From Jannaschia maritima (GTDB lineage: Bacteria; Pseudomonadota; Alphaproteobacteria; Rhodobacterales; Rhodobacteraceae): a stretch of DNA of 64,000 nucleotides. Numbering within the stretch: the stretch's first letter is position 1; every line of letters starts with the position of its first letter. Positions 19,763 through 30,386 of the stretch are shown one piece after another. Both the position numbers and the translations under genes were made by a program. The notes below the pieces were generated by a model that was given only the letters and a program-made list of their open reading frames with translations, had not been told where the DNA came from and did no database searches. Where the stretch lies: assembly GCF_030973515.1 (NCBI RefSeq), contig NZ_JARGZA010000002.1, forward strand, positions 1 through 64,000. Reading direction: 5' to 3'.

Positions 19763-19777
19763 GTTCCTTGTCCGTTC
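19763..19777. promoter_or_regulatory. SOS (LexA) box, GTTC-N7-GTTC, in the recA promoter
   Basis: GTTC, seven bases, GTTC reads on the plus strand (GAAC-N7-GAAC in the direction of recA). This is the known direct-repeat operator of alphaproteobacterial LexA. It lies 60 bases before the recA start. Confidence 0.8.
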
Positions 19778-19783
19778 CATATG

Positions 19784-19798
19784 GTACAAAAGCGGAAC
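19784..19798 (-). promoter_or_regulatory. Second SOS-box-like site, GTTC-N7-GTAC
   Basis: Reading toward recA, GTTC is followed by seven bases and GTAC, one mismatch from the LexA consensus. It lies 6 bases from the perfect box and in the opposite orientation, giving a paired operator. Confidence 0.55.
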
Positions 19799-19920
19799 AT
19801 TGGCAAGGCGACGCCGGGGAAACAGTGGGGGTTTTCCAGCGCCGATCGGTGCGATCCCGCGCACCGTCCCGGGCGCGGCGAAGGGAGACCACCGGGTCGA
19901 GTCCTGCGATCCCGTCCCGC

Positions 19921-22281
19921 CTAGTCCAGAGCGTCCTGGACCCGGGCGGTGAGGTCGCGCAGCGAGAAGGGCTTGGGCAGGAACACGGAGTTGGGGATGG
20001 GCACGTTCGTTTCGGACATCGTGTCCTGCGTATAGCCCGACACGAAGATCGTGGTGATGTGCGGACGGTCCACCAGCGCCTGCCGCACCCAGGTGGGTCC
20101 GTCCATCCCGGGCATCATCACGTCGGTGACGAACAGGTCCACGTGCAGGTCGGGATCGGACAGGATCTCCAACGCGTCCTCGGCCGACGGGGCCTCGATC
20201 ACGTCGTAGCCCTTCAGCGTCAGCGCGCGGGAGGCGAAGGCGCGGACCGGATCCTCGTCCTCCACCAGCAGGATGGTCCCCTTGTTCCCGCCGGAGCCGG
20301 CCGCCGGCGGATGTGGCAGGGCGATCTGCGCGGGCTCCGCCGAGACGTCCGCCGGGGGCGCTTCGGAACGCGACCCGGCCGCCGGCGGGTGCGCCGAGAC
20401 CAGCGGCATCATGTCGGTGCCAGCGGGGAAGTAGAGGGTGAAGACCGCGCCTTCGTCGGAGCTGTCGGCGAAGATGAACCCGCCCGACTGCTTGACGATC
20501 CCGTAGGCCATGGACAGCCCCAGGCCCGTCCCCTCCCCCGGCCGCTTGGTGGTGAAGAACGGCTCGAAGATGCGGGCGATCTTGTCGCGGGGGATGCCGG
20601 TGCCCTGGTCGCTGACGCGGATCCGGACGTACTGGCCCGGGGGCACGGTGGCGCGGTCTCGGACCATCTCCTCCGCGAGGTAGGTGCAGCGCGTCTCGAT
20701 GCGCACCTCGCCGCCGCCGGGCATCGCGTCGCGGGCGTTGACGACCAGGTTCATCAGCACCTGCTCCAACTGCCGCCGGTCGCCGCGGATGGGGATCAGC
20801 GCGGGGTCGTGATCGACCACGAGGCGAACGCGCTCGCCCACCAGGCGGTTCAGCAGGTGGGTCATGTCGCCCAGGGTTTCGCGCAGGTCGAGCTGCTGCA
20901 TGTTCAGGTTCTGCTTGCGCGAGAAGGCCAGCAGGCGTTCGACGAGGTCGGCGCCGCGGGCGGCGTTCTGCTGGATCTGCTTGAGGTCCGCGTAGTCCGG
21001 ATCGTCCTGGGGCTGGCGTTGCATGACCAGTTCGCAATGCCCCGATATGGCTTGCAGGAGGTTGTTGAAGTCGTGCGCCACGCCGCCCGCCAGCTGGCCG
21101 ATGGCCTGCATCTTCTGGGACTGCACGAACTGCGCCTCGATCGACTTGTATTCCGTGGCGTCGTTCATCACGGCGACCAGCGTGCCGTCGTTACCTTCGG
21201 ACGGGCGGCCCAGCGTGACCTGCAGGTACGTCTCGCCCGCGCCGGTGACGCGCACCACCTCCGGCCGGCCGAGACCGCGGCCCTCCCGCGCTTCCTGGAC
21301 CCAGGCGCCCACGGACCGCCCGAGGCTTTCGACCAAGGCGGCGAGGGGCTTGTCGCCGTTGCGGGCCTCCGGCAGCAGGCGCGCGGCCGGGGCGTTGAGG
21401 GGCGAGACCAGCCCGTCCGCGTCGATCTTCAGGACGGCGATGGGCAGGGTCGCCACGGATGGGGGCGCGTCGCCCGCCCCGCCGTCAGCCGACAGGGGCA
21501 GGACCGACACCTCGCGCCGACCGTCCGCTGTGGGGACGATGCCCAGGCGCACGGAACGCGGACCCTTCGCCGCGTTCAGCCGGTACACGCCGTCGTGGTC
21601 CGGCCGGTCCACGTCGAACAGGTCGGACAACTCGTTGACCGGACGCCCCAGCAGCGTGCGCAGGCTGTCGTTGACGTGGAGGATCGCGCCGTCGGGGGCG
21701 ACGGACAGCATCGGGGTCGCCGGGTTCCCCAGGCTGGTGCCGTCGAGCAGATCCTCCAGCCGCCAGATCTGTCCGCCCGGAATGCGATGGGCCGACAGGC
21801 GGACATGGCCGCGCCGCGTGCGCACGTCCTCCACCGCCGTACCCCCCGCCTCCAGCTTGCGGCGCAATCGGACGGCCAACTGGCGGGGATTGGCGAGGAT
21901 CGGTTCCAGCACGCGGGTCAGGTCGTCGCCGCCGCGGGGGCCGAAGCGGTCGCGGGCGGCACGGTTGCGGGCCGTGATCGCGCCGGTCCGATCCAGGCAG
22001 AACGCGGGCGCGGCGTCGTCCTCGAGCAGACGCATGGCGCGCGCGCGGTTCCGCCTTTCGCGCCAGGAGGCGAGCCGCACGGCCATGAGGGTGAGAAGCG
22101 CCACGACGGCGAGGCAGGCCGCCACGGCCGCCAGCGTCAGGCGAAGCGCGGGCTGGGCGAACGCCACCGCCGCGGCGCCGGCGAGAAGCGCGGCCGCCGC
22201 CAAGGTCACCGCGCGGGGCAGCCAGCGCCCGGTCCCCGCGGGCATGTCCGCGGCCGCACCACTCCAACCCGTGTCCGCCAT
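19921..22281 (-). CDS. cckA: Hybrid sensor histidine kinase CckA
   Basis: A 786-residue inner-membrane hybrid kinase. Two N-terminal transmembrane helices (about 23-42 and 48-69) are followed by PAS-like sensory modules (about 85-375), a HisKA domain with His403 in [11 protein letters not shown], an ATPase domain with [13 protein letters not shown] and [12 protein letters not shown], and a C-terminal receiver with Asp720 in [10 protein letters not shown] and the CckA-typical [12 protein letters not shown] ending. In alphaproteobacteria CckA feeds phosphate through ChpT to CtrA and CpdR. Its position beside recA and alaS is also typical of Rhodobacterales. A perfect CtrA box lies 55 bases upstream, so it may be under feedback control by its own output. 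Confidence 0.92.
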   Translation of the reverse strand: MADTGWSGAAADMPAGTGRWLPRAVTLAAAALLAGAAAVAFAQPALRLTLAAVAACLAVVALLTLMAVRLASWRERRNRARAMRLLEDDAAPAFCLDRTGAITARNRAARDRFGPRGGDDLTRVLEPILANPRQLAVRLRRKLEAGGTAVEDVRTRRGHVRLSAHRIPGGQIWRLEDLLDGTSLGNPATPMLSVAPDGAILHVNDSLRTLLGRPVNELSDLFDVDRPDHDGVYRLNAAKGPRSVRLGIVPTADGRREVSVLPLSADGGAGDAPPSVATLPIAVLKIDADGLVSPLNAPAARLLPEARNGDKPLAALVESLGRSVGAWVQEAREGRGLGRPEVVRVTGAGETYLQVTLGRPSEGNDGTLVAVMNDATEYKSIEAQFVQSQKMQAIGQLAGGVAHDFNNLLQAISGHCELVMQRQPQDDPDYADLKQIQQNAARGADLVERLLAFSRKQNLNMQQLDLRETLGDMTHLLNRLVGERVRLVVDHDPALIPIRGDRRQLEQVLMNLVVNARDAMPGGGEVRIETRCTYLAEEMVRDRATVPPGQYVRIRVSDQGTGIPRDKIARIFEPFFTTKRPGEGTGLGLSMAYGIVKQSGGFIFADSSDEGAVFTLYFPAGTDMMPLVSAHPPAAGSRSEAPPADVSAEPAQIALPHPPAAGSGGNKGTILLVEDEDPVRAFASRALTLKGYDVIEAPSAEDALEILSDPDLHVDLFVTDVMMPGMDGPTWVRQALVDRPHITTIFVSGYTQDTMSETNVPIPNSVFLPKPFSLRDLTARVQDALD

Positions 22282-22335
22282 GTCCTCTCTCTCCCCCGGA
22301 TCCGATCGCCTCGCGCGGTGATAGGCGGCGTGGTC

Positions 22336-22351
22336 TTAACCGATGATTAAC
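22336..22351. promoter_or_regulatory. CtrA-binding box upstream of cckA
   Basis: TTAACCGATGATTAAC matches the full CtrA consensus TTAA-N7-TTAAC with no mismatch. It lies in the 94-base gap between the methyltransferase gene and cckA, 54 bases before the cckA ATG. A/T-rich octamers of this form are rare in such GC-rich DNA. Confidence 0.75.
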
Positions 22352-22375
22352 GATGATGGCGTCGCCGCGCCGGGG

Positions 22376-23548
22376 TCAAGCGTCCGTGCGCGGCCCCAGC
22401 TGCGTCATGTGGAAGCCGTCGGTGCCATCCAGCGGCGTCAGGGTGACGGCGCCGGTCGCCCGGCGTCCGAGCCGCCCCACGGCCCCGGCGGCGACCCCGT
22501 TCTCGGCGGTGAAGAGCGAGCATGTCATATAGGCGATCGCGCCCCGCGGACCGGCGAGGGCGTCGGCGCGGTCCAGGATCGCCGCCTGCGTCGCCATCAG
22601 GGCGTCCAACGCATCGGGCGTCAGGCGCCACTTGGCCTCCGGCGCGCGGCGCCACGACCCGGAGCCGGAGCATGGCACGTCGCAGACGACCAGGTCGAAG
22701 GGCCCGCGCGGATCCAGTTCCACGGCGATCGGGGCACGGGCGCGGCGGGCGCGTTCGGGCAGGTCGCGCATCCGCGCGGGGTCCGCGTCGTGGGCGGTCA
22801 CGTGCAGGTCCGAGCGCGCCGCCATGGCCAAGGCCTTGCCCCCTCCCCCGGCGCAAAGGTCCAGCACCCGCATCCCGTCGACCAGGGGGAGGGCTTCGAC
22901 CAGGGCCTGCGAGCCCGCGTCCTGGAATTCGAACAGGCCGTCCCGGAACAGGGCGTGGGCCTGCAGGCCACGGGGGGCGCCGCGCACCTCCACCGCCGTC
23001 GATGCCGCGGGGTGGGGATGCGCGTCGTAGCCATCGTCCCGCAGGGCGGCGACGACCCCGTCCCGGTCCGTGCGCGCGGCGTTTGCGCGCAGGTGGACGG
23101 GCGCGCGGTCCCGCAGCGCGAGGCAGACGGCGTCCGCTCGGGGGCCCAGGGCCGCGTCGAACAGCCGTAGGGTCCAGTCGGGGACGTCCAGTCGGACCGC
23201 GCGGGGCGGCGCCGCGGCCGGAGTGTCCGGTCCGTCCCAGCGCGCGGGGCCGTGACGCGACCCGTCGAACAGGGCGTCCGCGTCGGCCCCCTGCCCCACG
23301 AGCAGGCCGCGCATCACCGCGCGCGCCTCCATCGCGACCGGGTCCGCGTCGCCCAGGCCCCCCGCCCAGGCGGCGGAGCGCAGCCGGCGCAGGGCGTCGA
23401 AGACGTGGTCGCGCACGGCGGCGCGGTCGCCCGAGCCCGCGAAGCGCGAGGCCCGCGCCCACCGGGTCAGCGCACGTTCCGCCGCCTCGCCGCGCAGGAC
23501 GGGGCCCAAGATCTCGATGGCGGCCTGGACGCGGGCGGCGGGGGTCAC
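22376..23548 (-). CDS. RsmB/NOP-family RNA m5C methyltransferase
   Basis: A 390-residue S-adenosylmethionine-dependent RNA cytosine-5 methyltransferase. A helical N-terminal domain (about 1-120) precedes a Rossmann domain with VLDLCAGGGGKALAMA (SAM binding), DVPCSGSGSWRRAPEAKW (motif IV with one catalytic cysteine) and YMTCSLFTAENG (motif VI with the nucleophilic cysteine). The target is most likely 16S rRNA by family, but it could be another RNA. The start is a GTG. The stop lies 94 bases before cckA; the CBS-domain gene is 16 bases upstream, so they are probably co-transcribed. Confidence 0.88.
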   Translation of the reverse strand: MTPAARVQAAIEILGPVLRGEAAERALTRWARASRFAGSGDRAAVRDHVFDALRRLRSAAWAGGLGDADPVAMEARAVMRGLLVGQGADADALFDGSRHGPARWDGPDTPAAAPPRAVRLDVPDWTLRLFDAALGPRADAVCLALRDRAPVHLRANAARTDRDGVVAALRDDGYDAHPHPAASTAVEVRGAPRGLQAHALFRDGLFEFQDAGSQALVEALPLVDGMRVLDLCAGGGGKALAMAARSDLHVTAHDADPARMRDLPERARRARAPIAVELDPRGPFDLVVCDVPCSGSGSWRRAPEAKWRLTPDALDALMATQAAILDRADALAGPRGAIAYMTCSLFTAENGVAAGAVGRLGRRATGAVTLTPLDGTDGFHMTQLGPRTDA

Positions 23549-23564
23549 GACCCCCTCCCCCCGG

Positions 23565-24107
23565 TCAGACGACCGACAGGACCACCACCATCGCCAGGAC
23601 GTAGACCAGGATCGCGCCCCCGATCAGCAGGTAGTGGAAGTTCGAGCCGACCTGCGCGCGCACGAGGCTGCGCATCTGGCCGATCAGGTCGGGCCAGGTG
23701 TAGCTGACGAAGTCGCCCTGGGTGAACACCGCCTTGATCCGGCCCTGCCCGTCCACGACAGGCAAGCGGCGGAAGCGCTCGTTCGACATCATCCGCAGCC
23801 AGTCGAGCATGTCGTCGTCCTCCCGCGCGACGCGGGGGTCGGCGGTCATGATGTCCGACAGCTTCGTGGTCTTCGCGTCCATGCCGCGGCCGACCAGCTT
23901 GTTCATGATGTCGCGCTCGGTCACGACGCCGATCACCTTGTCGTCGCTGTCCGTGACGATCACGCAGCCGTAGTTCTTGTCCGTCATCGCCGAGACCGCG
24001 TCGAAGACCGTCGCCTCCGGCGGGCGGGTCAGCGGTTTCTGCTTGTCCTTGTATTCCGGCCTGTCCGACAGGCGCGTGCCCTGCCGTTCCCCCGATGCTG
24101 CCGCCAT
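23565..24107 (-). CDS. CBS-domain protein with C-terminal membrane helix
   Basis: A 180-residue protein with two tandem CBS motifs (about residues 28-80 and 88-140; GCVIVTDSDDKVIGVVTERDIMNKLVGRG and FRRLPVVDGQGRIKAVFTQGDFVSYTW blocks) and a single hydrophobic helix at the extreme C-terminus (about 158-178). CBS pairs bind adenosyl ligands and sense energy state. The tail would anchor it to the inner membrane with the sensor in the cytoplasm. No effector domain is attached. It is followed after 16 bases by the methyltransferase gene and preceded by guaB at 69 bases. Confidence 0.82.
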   Translation of the reverse strand: MAAASGERQGTRLSDRPEYKDKQKPLTRPPEATVFDAVSAMTDKNYGCVIVTDSDDKVIGVVTERDIMNKLVGRGMDAKTTKLSDIMTADPRVAREDDDMLDWLRMMSNERFRRLPVVDGQGRIKAVFTQGDFVSYTWPDLIGQMRSLVRAQVGSNFHYLLIGGAILVYVLAMVVVLSVV

Positions 24108-24176
24108 ACCCGTGTTCCCCCATGCGTCACCGCCGATGAGGGTAGGATTCCCTTACGGCTCGGCAAAGGCAATGGG

Positions 24177-26191
<2,015 letters not shown>

Positions 26192-26289
26192 GGGTCCGCG
26201 TTCCCGTGTGTCGGTCGTCCCGGTTTGGGTGGCATGGGGTGGGTGCGGGATCAAGCGCGGCGGATTTCGCGCCGGCGAGGTGCGATCGC

Positions 26290-26613
26290 CTAGCCCGCGG
26301 CCCGGACGGGGCCGCGCTTGCCGCGCCAGTCCAGCGATCGGCCGTTCAGGGCTGACAGGTCCGCATCACCCGCCGCGACCCGACGGCCGAGTGCGACGGC
26401 CCGCTCCAGCACGTCGTCGGGCGCGTGCCGATAGGCCGGGCGCTTCGGTATCGCGTCGTACCACCGGCCGCCGACGGCGTTGTCCAGCAGGATGCGCTGG
26501 AAGCAGTGGTCGAACCGCACGGGCCATCGCCGCCCGGCGGCAAGGCCGGGCAGCGTATGCCGGGTCAGGGCGAGCCATTCGGCTTCGAGGGCGGCGCGGG
26601 CGGTCGGCGTCAT
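26290..26613 (-). CDS. Conserved hypothetical protein beside coaD
   Basis: A 107-residue soluble protein I cannot assign. It has a hydrophilic helical N-terminus, a central RFDHCFQRILLDNAVGGRWYD block with Cys and His that looks functional, and a PAYRHAPDDVLERAVALG helix followed by LSALNGRSLDWRGKR. There is no signal peptide or membrane helix. Codon use matches neighbours and the frame fills the space between ntrX and coaD. I recall similar small genes in Rhodobacterales loosely annotated as acetyltransferase-related, but no acetyl-CoA binding motif is visible. Confidence 0.6.
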   Translation of the reverse strand: MTPTARAALEAEWLALTRHTLPGLAAGRRWPVRFDHCFQRILLDNAVGGRWYDAIPKRPAYRHAPDDVLERAVALGRRVAAGDADLSALNGRSLDWRGKRGPVRAAG

Positions 26614-26635
26614 GGATGCAAGCCTGCGGCGGGCG

Positions 26636-26659
26636 GTCCCGGGGTCAAGCCCCGGGGAC
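26636..26659 (-). terminator. Hairpin downstream of ntrX
   Basis: GTCCC-GGGG pairs with CCCC-GGGGAC (9 bp, one bulged G) around a 5-base loop, 27 bases after the ntrX stop. There is no T-run. It may close the ntr operon. Confidence 0.4.
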
Positions 26660-26685
26660 GCCGATGGACGGTTCCGCGTTCCGAC

Positions 26686-28089
26686 CTAGACCGTCTCGTC
26701 CACGCGGGCCACGCGGGCGCCGCCGCCCCGCGCCGCGGTCACGACGCCCAGGGACTTGAGCTTGCGGTGCAGCGCGCTGCGTTCCATGCCCACGAAGCTG
26801 GCGGTGCGGCTGATGTTGCCGCCGAAGCGGTTGATCTGGGTCATCAGGTACTGCCGCTCGAACAGCTCGCGCGCTTCGCGCAGGGGCAGGCTGGCCAGGC
26901 TGCCGGACAGCGACACGTCGGCCTCCTCGCCGCCGCCCTCCGTCGGGCCGGGCAGCTCGGACGGCTCCACCGGGCCGGCCCCGTCGCCCAGGATCAGCAC
27001 CCGCTCGATCACGTTGCGCAGCTGCCGGACGTTGCCGGGCCAGTGCATCGTCTGCAGCAGGGCCTTCGTGTCCTCCGTCAGTTCGCGCAGGGGCAGGCCC
27101 TGGGTCTGGTTCAGGATGCCGACGAAATGCTCCGCCAAGGTCGGGATGTCCTCGCGCCGATCCTCCAGGCTGGGGACGCGGATCGGCACGACGTTGAGGC
27201 GGTGGTACAGCTCCTCGCGGAAGCGACCCTCGCGGATCTCGGTCTGCAGGTCGCGGTTCGTGGACGACACGACGCGGAGGTCGACGCTGACCTTGTCCGT
27301 GCCGCCGACCCGCTGGAACGCCTGCTCGACCAGGACGCGCAGGATCTTGCCCTGCGTGGCCAGCGGCATGTCCGCCACCTCGTCGAAATAGATCACGCCC
27401 CCGTTCGCCTGTTCCAGGAGGCCGGGCTCGACCCCCCGCTCCGGACCGTCGCGGCCGAACAGGACCTCCTCCATCCGCTCCGGCTCGACGGAAGCGGAGG
27501 ACACGGTGACGAACGGTCCCGACGCGCGGTCTGAGTTCGCGTGGACGTAGCGGGCCGCGAGCTCCTTGCCCGACCCGGCCGGACCCGTCAGCATGACGCG
27601 TCCGTTGGAGGTGGTGACCTTCGACAGCTGGGACAGCAGCGCGCGATGGGCGGGCGACGCGCCGACCATCTCCGTGGGGGCAACGTCCTTCTGGCGCAGG
27701 GCCACGTTCTCGCGCCGCAGCTTCGACGTCTCCATCGCGCGGCGGACGACGACCATCAACTGGTCGATGTTGAACGGCTTCTCGATGTAGTCGTAGGCGC
27801 CCTGCTTGATGGCGGCGACGGCGATCTCGATGTTGCCGTGGCCGGATATGATGATGACCGGCACCTCCGGATGCTCGCGTCGCATCTTCTTGAGGATGTC
27901 GATTCCGTCCATGTCGGAATCCTTCAGCCAGATGTCCAGGATCATCAATCCCGGCAGGCCGGCGGCCACGGCAGCCATGCAGTCCTGCGCCGTTCCGGCG
28001 GTGCGGGTGCGGAAGCCCTCGTCCTCCAATATGTCCGCCACCAGGCTGCGGATGTCGTACTCGTCGTCCGTGATCAGGATGTCCGTCAT
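26686..28089 (-). CDS. ntrX: Nitrogen regulation response regulator NtrX
   Basis: A 467-residue response regulator. The N-terminal receiver carries the phosphoacceptor Asp52 (LDIWLKDSDMDG) and the KPF lysine. An AAA+ domain has Walker A GPAGSGKE and Walker B GGVIYFDEVADMP, and a Fis-type helix-turn-helix (NISRTASFVGMERSALHRKLKSLG) ends the protein. The GAFTGA loop that normally touches sigma-54 is missing between the Walker motifs, so sigma-54 activation is doubtful. The ATG overlaps the ntrY stop as ATGA. With NtrY it forms a two-component pair linked in relatives to nitrogen metabolism, envelope and redox control. Confidence 0.93.
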   Translation of the reverse strand: MTDILITDDEYDIRSLVADILEDEGFRTRTAGTAQDCMAAVAAGLPGLMILDIWLKDSDMDGIDILKKMRREHPEVPVIIISGHGNIEIAVAAIKQGAYDYIEKPFNIDQLMVVVRRAMETSKLRRENVALRQKDVAPTEMVGASPAHRALLSQLSKVTTSNGRVMLTGPAGSGKELAARYVHANSDRASGPFVTVSSASVEPERMEEVLFGRDGPERGVEPGLLEQANGGVIYFDEVADMPLATQGKILRVLVEQAFQRVGGTDKVSVDLRVVSSTNRDLQTEIREGRFREELYHRLNVVPIRVPSLEDRREDIPTLAEHFVGILNQTQGLPLRELTEDTKALLQTMHWPGNVRQLRNVIERVLILGDGAGPVEPSELPGPTEGGGEEADVSLSGSLASLPLREARELFERQYLMTQINRFGGNISRTASFVGMERSALHRKLKSLGVVTAARGGGARVARVDETV

Positions 28090-30308
28090 GCTCTGTCCTC
28101 CTGTATGGGCAGGCTTATCGTCGCCCTTGCGCCCTTGTTTCCCGTTTCGTCCGGTTCCGCGTCGTCGAGGGAAAGGGTGCCCCCGTGCTCCTCCACGATC
28201 TTCTTCACGATGGGCAGGCCCAGGCCCGTCCCCTTGTCGCGCGTCGTGACATAGGGCTCGAACAGGCGGGCGCGGTCCTCCGGCAGACCGGTCCCCGTGT
28301 CGGCGATGCGCACCACCGCGAAGCCGTCCTCCACCCGCAGCGACACATCGACGACCTTGGGATGGTCGCCGTCGCCACGGCCCTCGATCGCCTCGCCCGC
28401 GTTCTTGATGAGGTTGGTGAAGGCCTGTCCGATCTGGGTGTGGTCGAACTCCGCCCGGACGGGATCGTCGGGGATGTCGACCCGCAGCTCGACCGGGTCG
28501 AGCGCCGCGGCCTGCAACGTGCACGTCTCGCGCAGCAACTTGGCCAAGTCGCCCTTGTGGCGTTCGGGTGCGGGCATCCGAGCGAAGCGGCTGAACTCGT
28601 CCACGATGCGGCGCAGGTCGCCCGTCTGGCGGACGATCACGTCGGTCAGCTCGGCCAGCTTGGCGGCCGAGTCCTCCCCCAGTTCGCGACCGAAGCGGCG
28701 CTTGACGCGTTCGGCGGACAACTGGATCGGGGTCAGGGGGTTCTTGATCTCGTGCGCGATGCGTCGGGCCACGTCGGCCCAGGCGGCCATGCGTTGCGCG
28801 CTGACCAGTTCGGACACGTCGTCGAACGCGACGACGTAGCCTTCGGGCGCGCCGTCCTGGCCCAGGCGCGTGGCGATCCGCACGAGAAGCGTTTCCTGGG
28901 TGCCGCCGCGCAGGAGGCGCGTCTCCTCCTGCACGGAAGGGCCGCCGCCCCCACGCAGGCGGTCGAACAGGTCGGACCATTCGGGCACCACGTCGGCCAA
29001 GTCCCGGCCATAGGGCGCCCCCTCTATCCGCAGGAGTCGCTGGGCGGAGCGGTTGACGAAGTCCACCTTTCCGTCCGCGTCCAGGCCGATGACGCCCGCC
29101 GTGACCGAGGACAGGACGCTGTCGAACAGGCGTCGGCGACGTTCGGTCTGAAGGTTCGTCTCAACCAGGGCGTCGCGCTGACCCTTCAGCTGGCGGGTCA
29201 TCTGGTTGAAGATCCGCCCCAGCATCGCGATCTCGTCCTGGCCGCCGTCGTCGGACACCCGCACGTCGAGGTCGCCCTGCCCCACCCGTTGCGCCGCGCC
29301 CGCCAGCGCCCCCATGGGACGCGACAGGCGTTCCGACACGATCAGGCCGACCCAGGTGGCCGCGAGGATCAGGATGAGCGCGAAGGCGAGGTACAGGAGC
29401 CCGAACTCGAACAGGAGGCGGCCGCGGTCGGATTCGAGTTGCTGGTAGAGCTGGGCGGTGGCCGTGGTCTCGTCCAGAAGGTCTAGCAGCCCCCCGTCCA
29501 CCGGCCGCGTCACGTAGAGATACCGATCGGGATAGGCCACGAGCCGGATGAGGGCGCGGAACTCGTTGAGGGCCTGATCCTCGACCAGGACGACGTCGAA
29601 GGCGCGAGCCCGGTCCAACTGATCCGCCGTGGGTCGCTCGAAGTCGAACAGATAGGACTTGTCGCCCCGCGCGCGGATGTCGGCCCGTCCGTCGATCACG
29701 AACGCTTCCGACAGGCCCCGCTGCACCAGCTCCTGGCCCTGCGACAGGACCTGGCGCAGTTCGCCGTCCGTCATGGCGACGTTCGCGCGCCGCGCGGTGT
29801 CGAGGTATCCGGCCAGGGCGCGCGCATCCTCCTGCAGATCGTCGCGATGCTCCTGCGCATAGGCCTGCGCGGCGGACACGGAGTTGCCCAGCGCGCTTCG
29901 GACGCGGTCGCTGAACCACCCCTCCAACCCGATGTTGATGGTGACGGTGGCGAAGACGGCCACGAGGATGGTGGGGACCAGCGCGATGCCGGCGAAGATA
30001 CCGGTCAGACGAAGGTGCAGTTCGGACCCCGCGGACCGGGCCCGGCGCGCGGCGAGAAGGCCCGCGAGGCGGCGGACGATGAACGCCGCGATCACGAGGA
30101 TGTAGACGAGGTCGAGCAGCAGGACGGCACGCAGGACGTTCTGATCCGCGTTCGGCCCCCGCAGGCCCAGCACCGCCACGGTAAGGACCACGAGCGCCGG
30201 CCCGGCCGCGACCAGGACCCAGGCCAGCCACGGCGGCGTCAGGCCGCGACGAAACGGCAGGGTGGCCCGGAGCGGGCCGAATCGCGACGGAGTGTCGGGC
30301 GCCTGCAC
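28086..30308 (-). CDS. ntrY: Sensor histidine kinase NtrY
   Basis: A 740-residue inner-membrane kinase. N-terminal transmembrane segments (about 27-50, 62-82, 98-125) are followed by a periplasmic region (about 130-300), a last transmembrane helix (about 302-324), a HAMP linker, a PAS domain (about 395-500), a HisKA domain with His519 in RRIAHEIKNPLTPIQLSAE, and an ATPase domain with RIADTGTGLPE and GTGLGLPIVKKI. It presumably phosphorylates NtrX, whose start overlaps its stop by 4 bases. The start codon is GTG. It follows ntrC by 78 bases in a dusB-ntrB-ntrC-ntrY-ntrX operon. Confidence 0.95.
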   Translation of the reverse strand: MQAPDTPSRFGPLRATLPFRRGLTPPWLAWVLVAAGPALVVLTVAVLGLRGPNADQNVLRAVLLLDLVYILVIAAFIVRRLAGLLAARRARSAGSELHLRLTGIFAGIALVPTILVAVFATVTINIGLEGWFSDRVRSALGNSVSAAQAYAQEHRDDLQEDARALAGYLDTARRANVAMTDGELRQVLSQGQELVQRGLSEAFVIDGRADIRARGDKSYLFDFERPTADQLDRARAFDVVLVEDQALNEFRALIRLVAYPDRYLYVTRPVDGGLLDLLDETTATAQLYQQLESDRGRLLFEFGLLYLAFALILILAATWVGLIVSERLSRPMGALAGAAQRVGQGDLDVRVSDDGGQDEIAMLGRIFNQMTRQLKGQRDALVETNLQTERRRRLFDSVLSSVTAGVIGLDADGKVDFVNRSAQRLLRIEGAPYGRDLADVVPEWSDLFDRLRGGGGPSVQEETRLLRGGTQETLLVRIATRLGQDGAPEGYVVAFDDVSELVSAQRMAAWADVARRIAHEIKNPLTPIQLSAERVKRRFGRELGEDSAAKLAELTDVIVRQTGDLRRIVDEFSRFARMPAPERHKGDLAKLLRETCTLQAAALDPVELRVDIPDDPVRAEFDHTQIGQAFTNLIKNAGEAIEGRGDGDHPKVVDVSLRVEDGFAVVRIADTGTGLPEDRARLFEPYVTTRDKGTGLGLPIVKKIVEEHGGTLSLDDAEPDETGNKGARATISLPIQEDRA

Positions 30309-30386
30309 GCGGACCCCATGTCTGTAGCCAATGCCTGTGCGTCGAACCCGCCGGGGTTGTGCCCGATCCGCAACGCTGTTGCGTGC

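Noticed and set aside
19483-22350. Long open frame of 955 codons antisense to cckA, and similar long plus-strand frames opposite lpdA, soxA and the AsmA-like gene
   Set aside because: GC-rich DNA gives long antisense frames. These have skewed Arg/His/Asp/Gly composition, no domains, and lie opposite genes with clear motifs.
28090-28980. Upstream extension of the ntrX frame to give a 764-residue protein
   Set aside because: The receiver domain starts at the ATG overlapping the ntrY stop; the extension lies inside ntrY in another frame.
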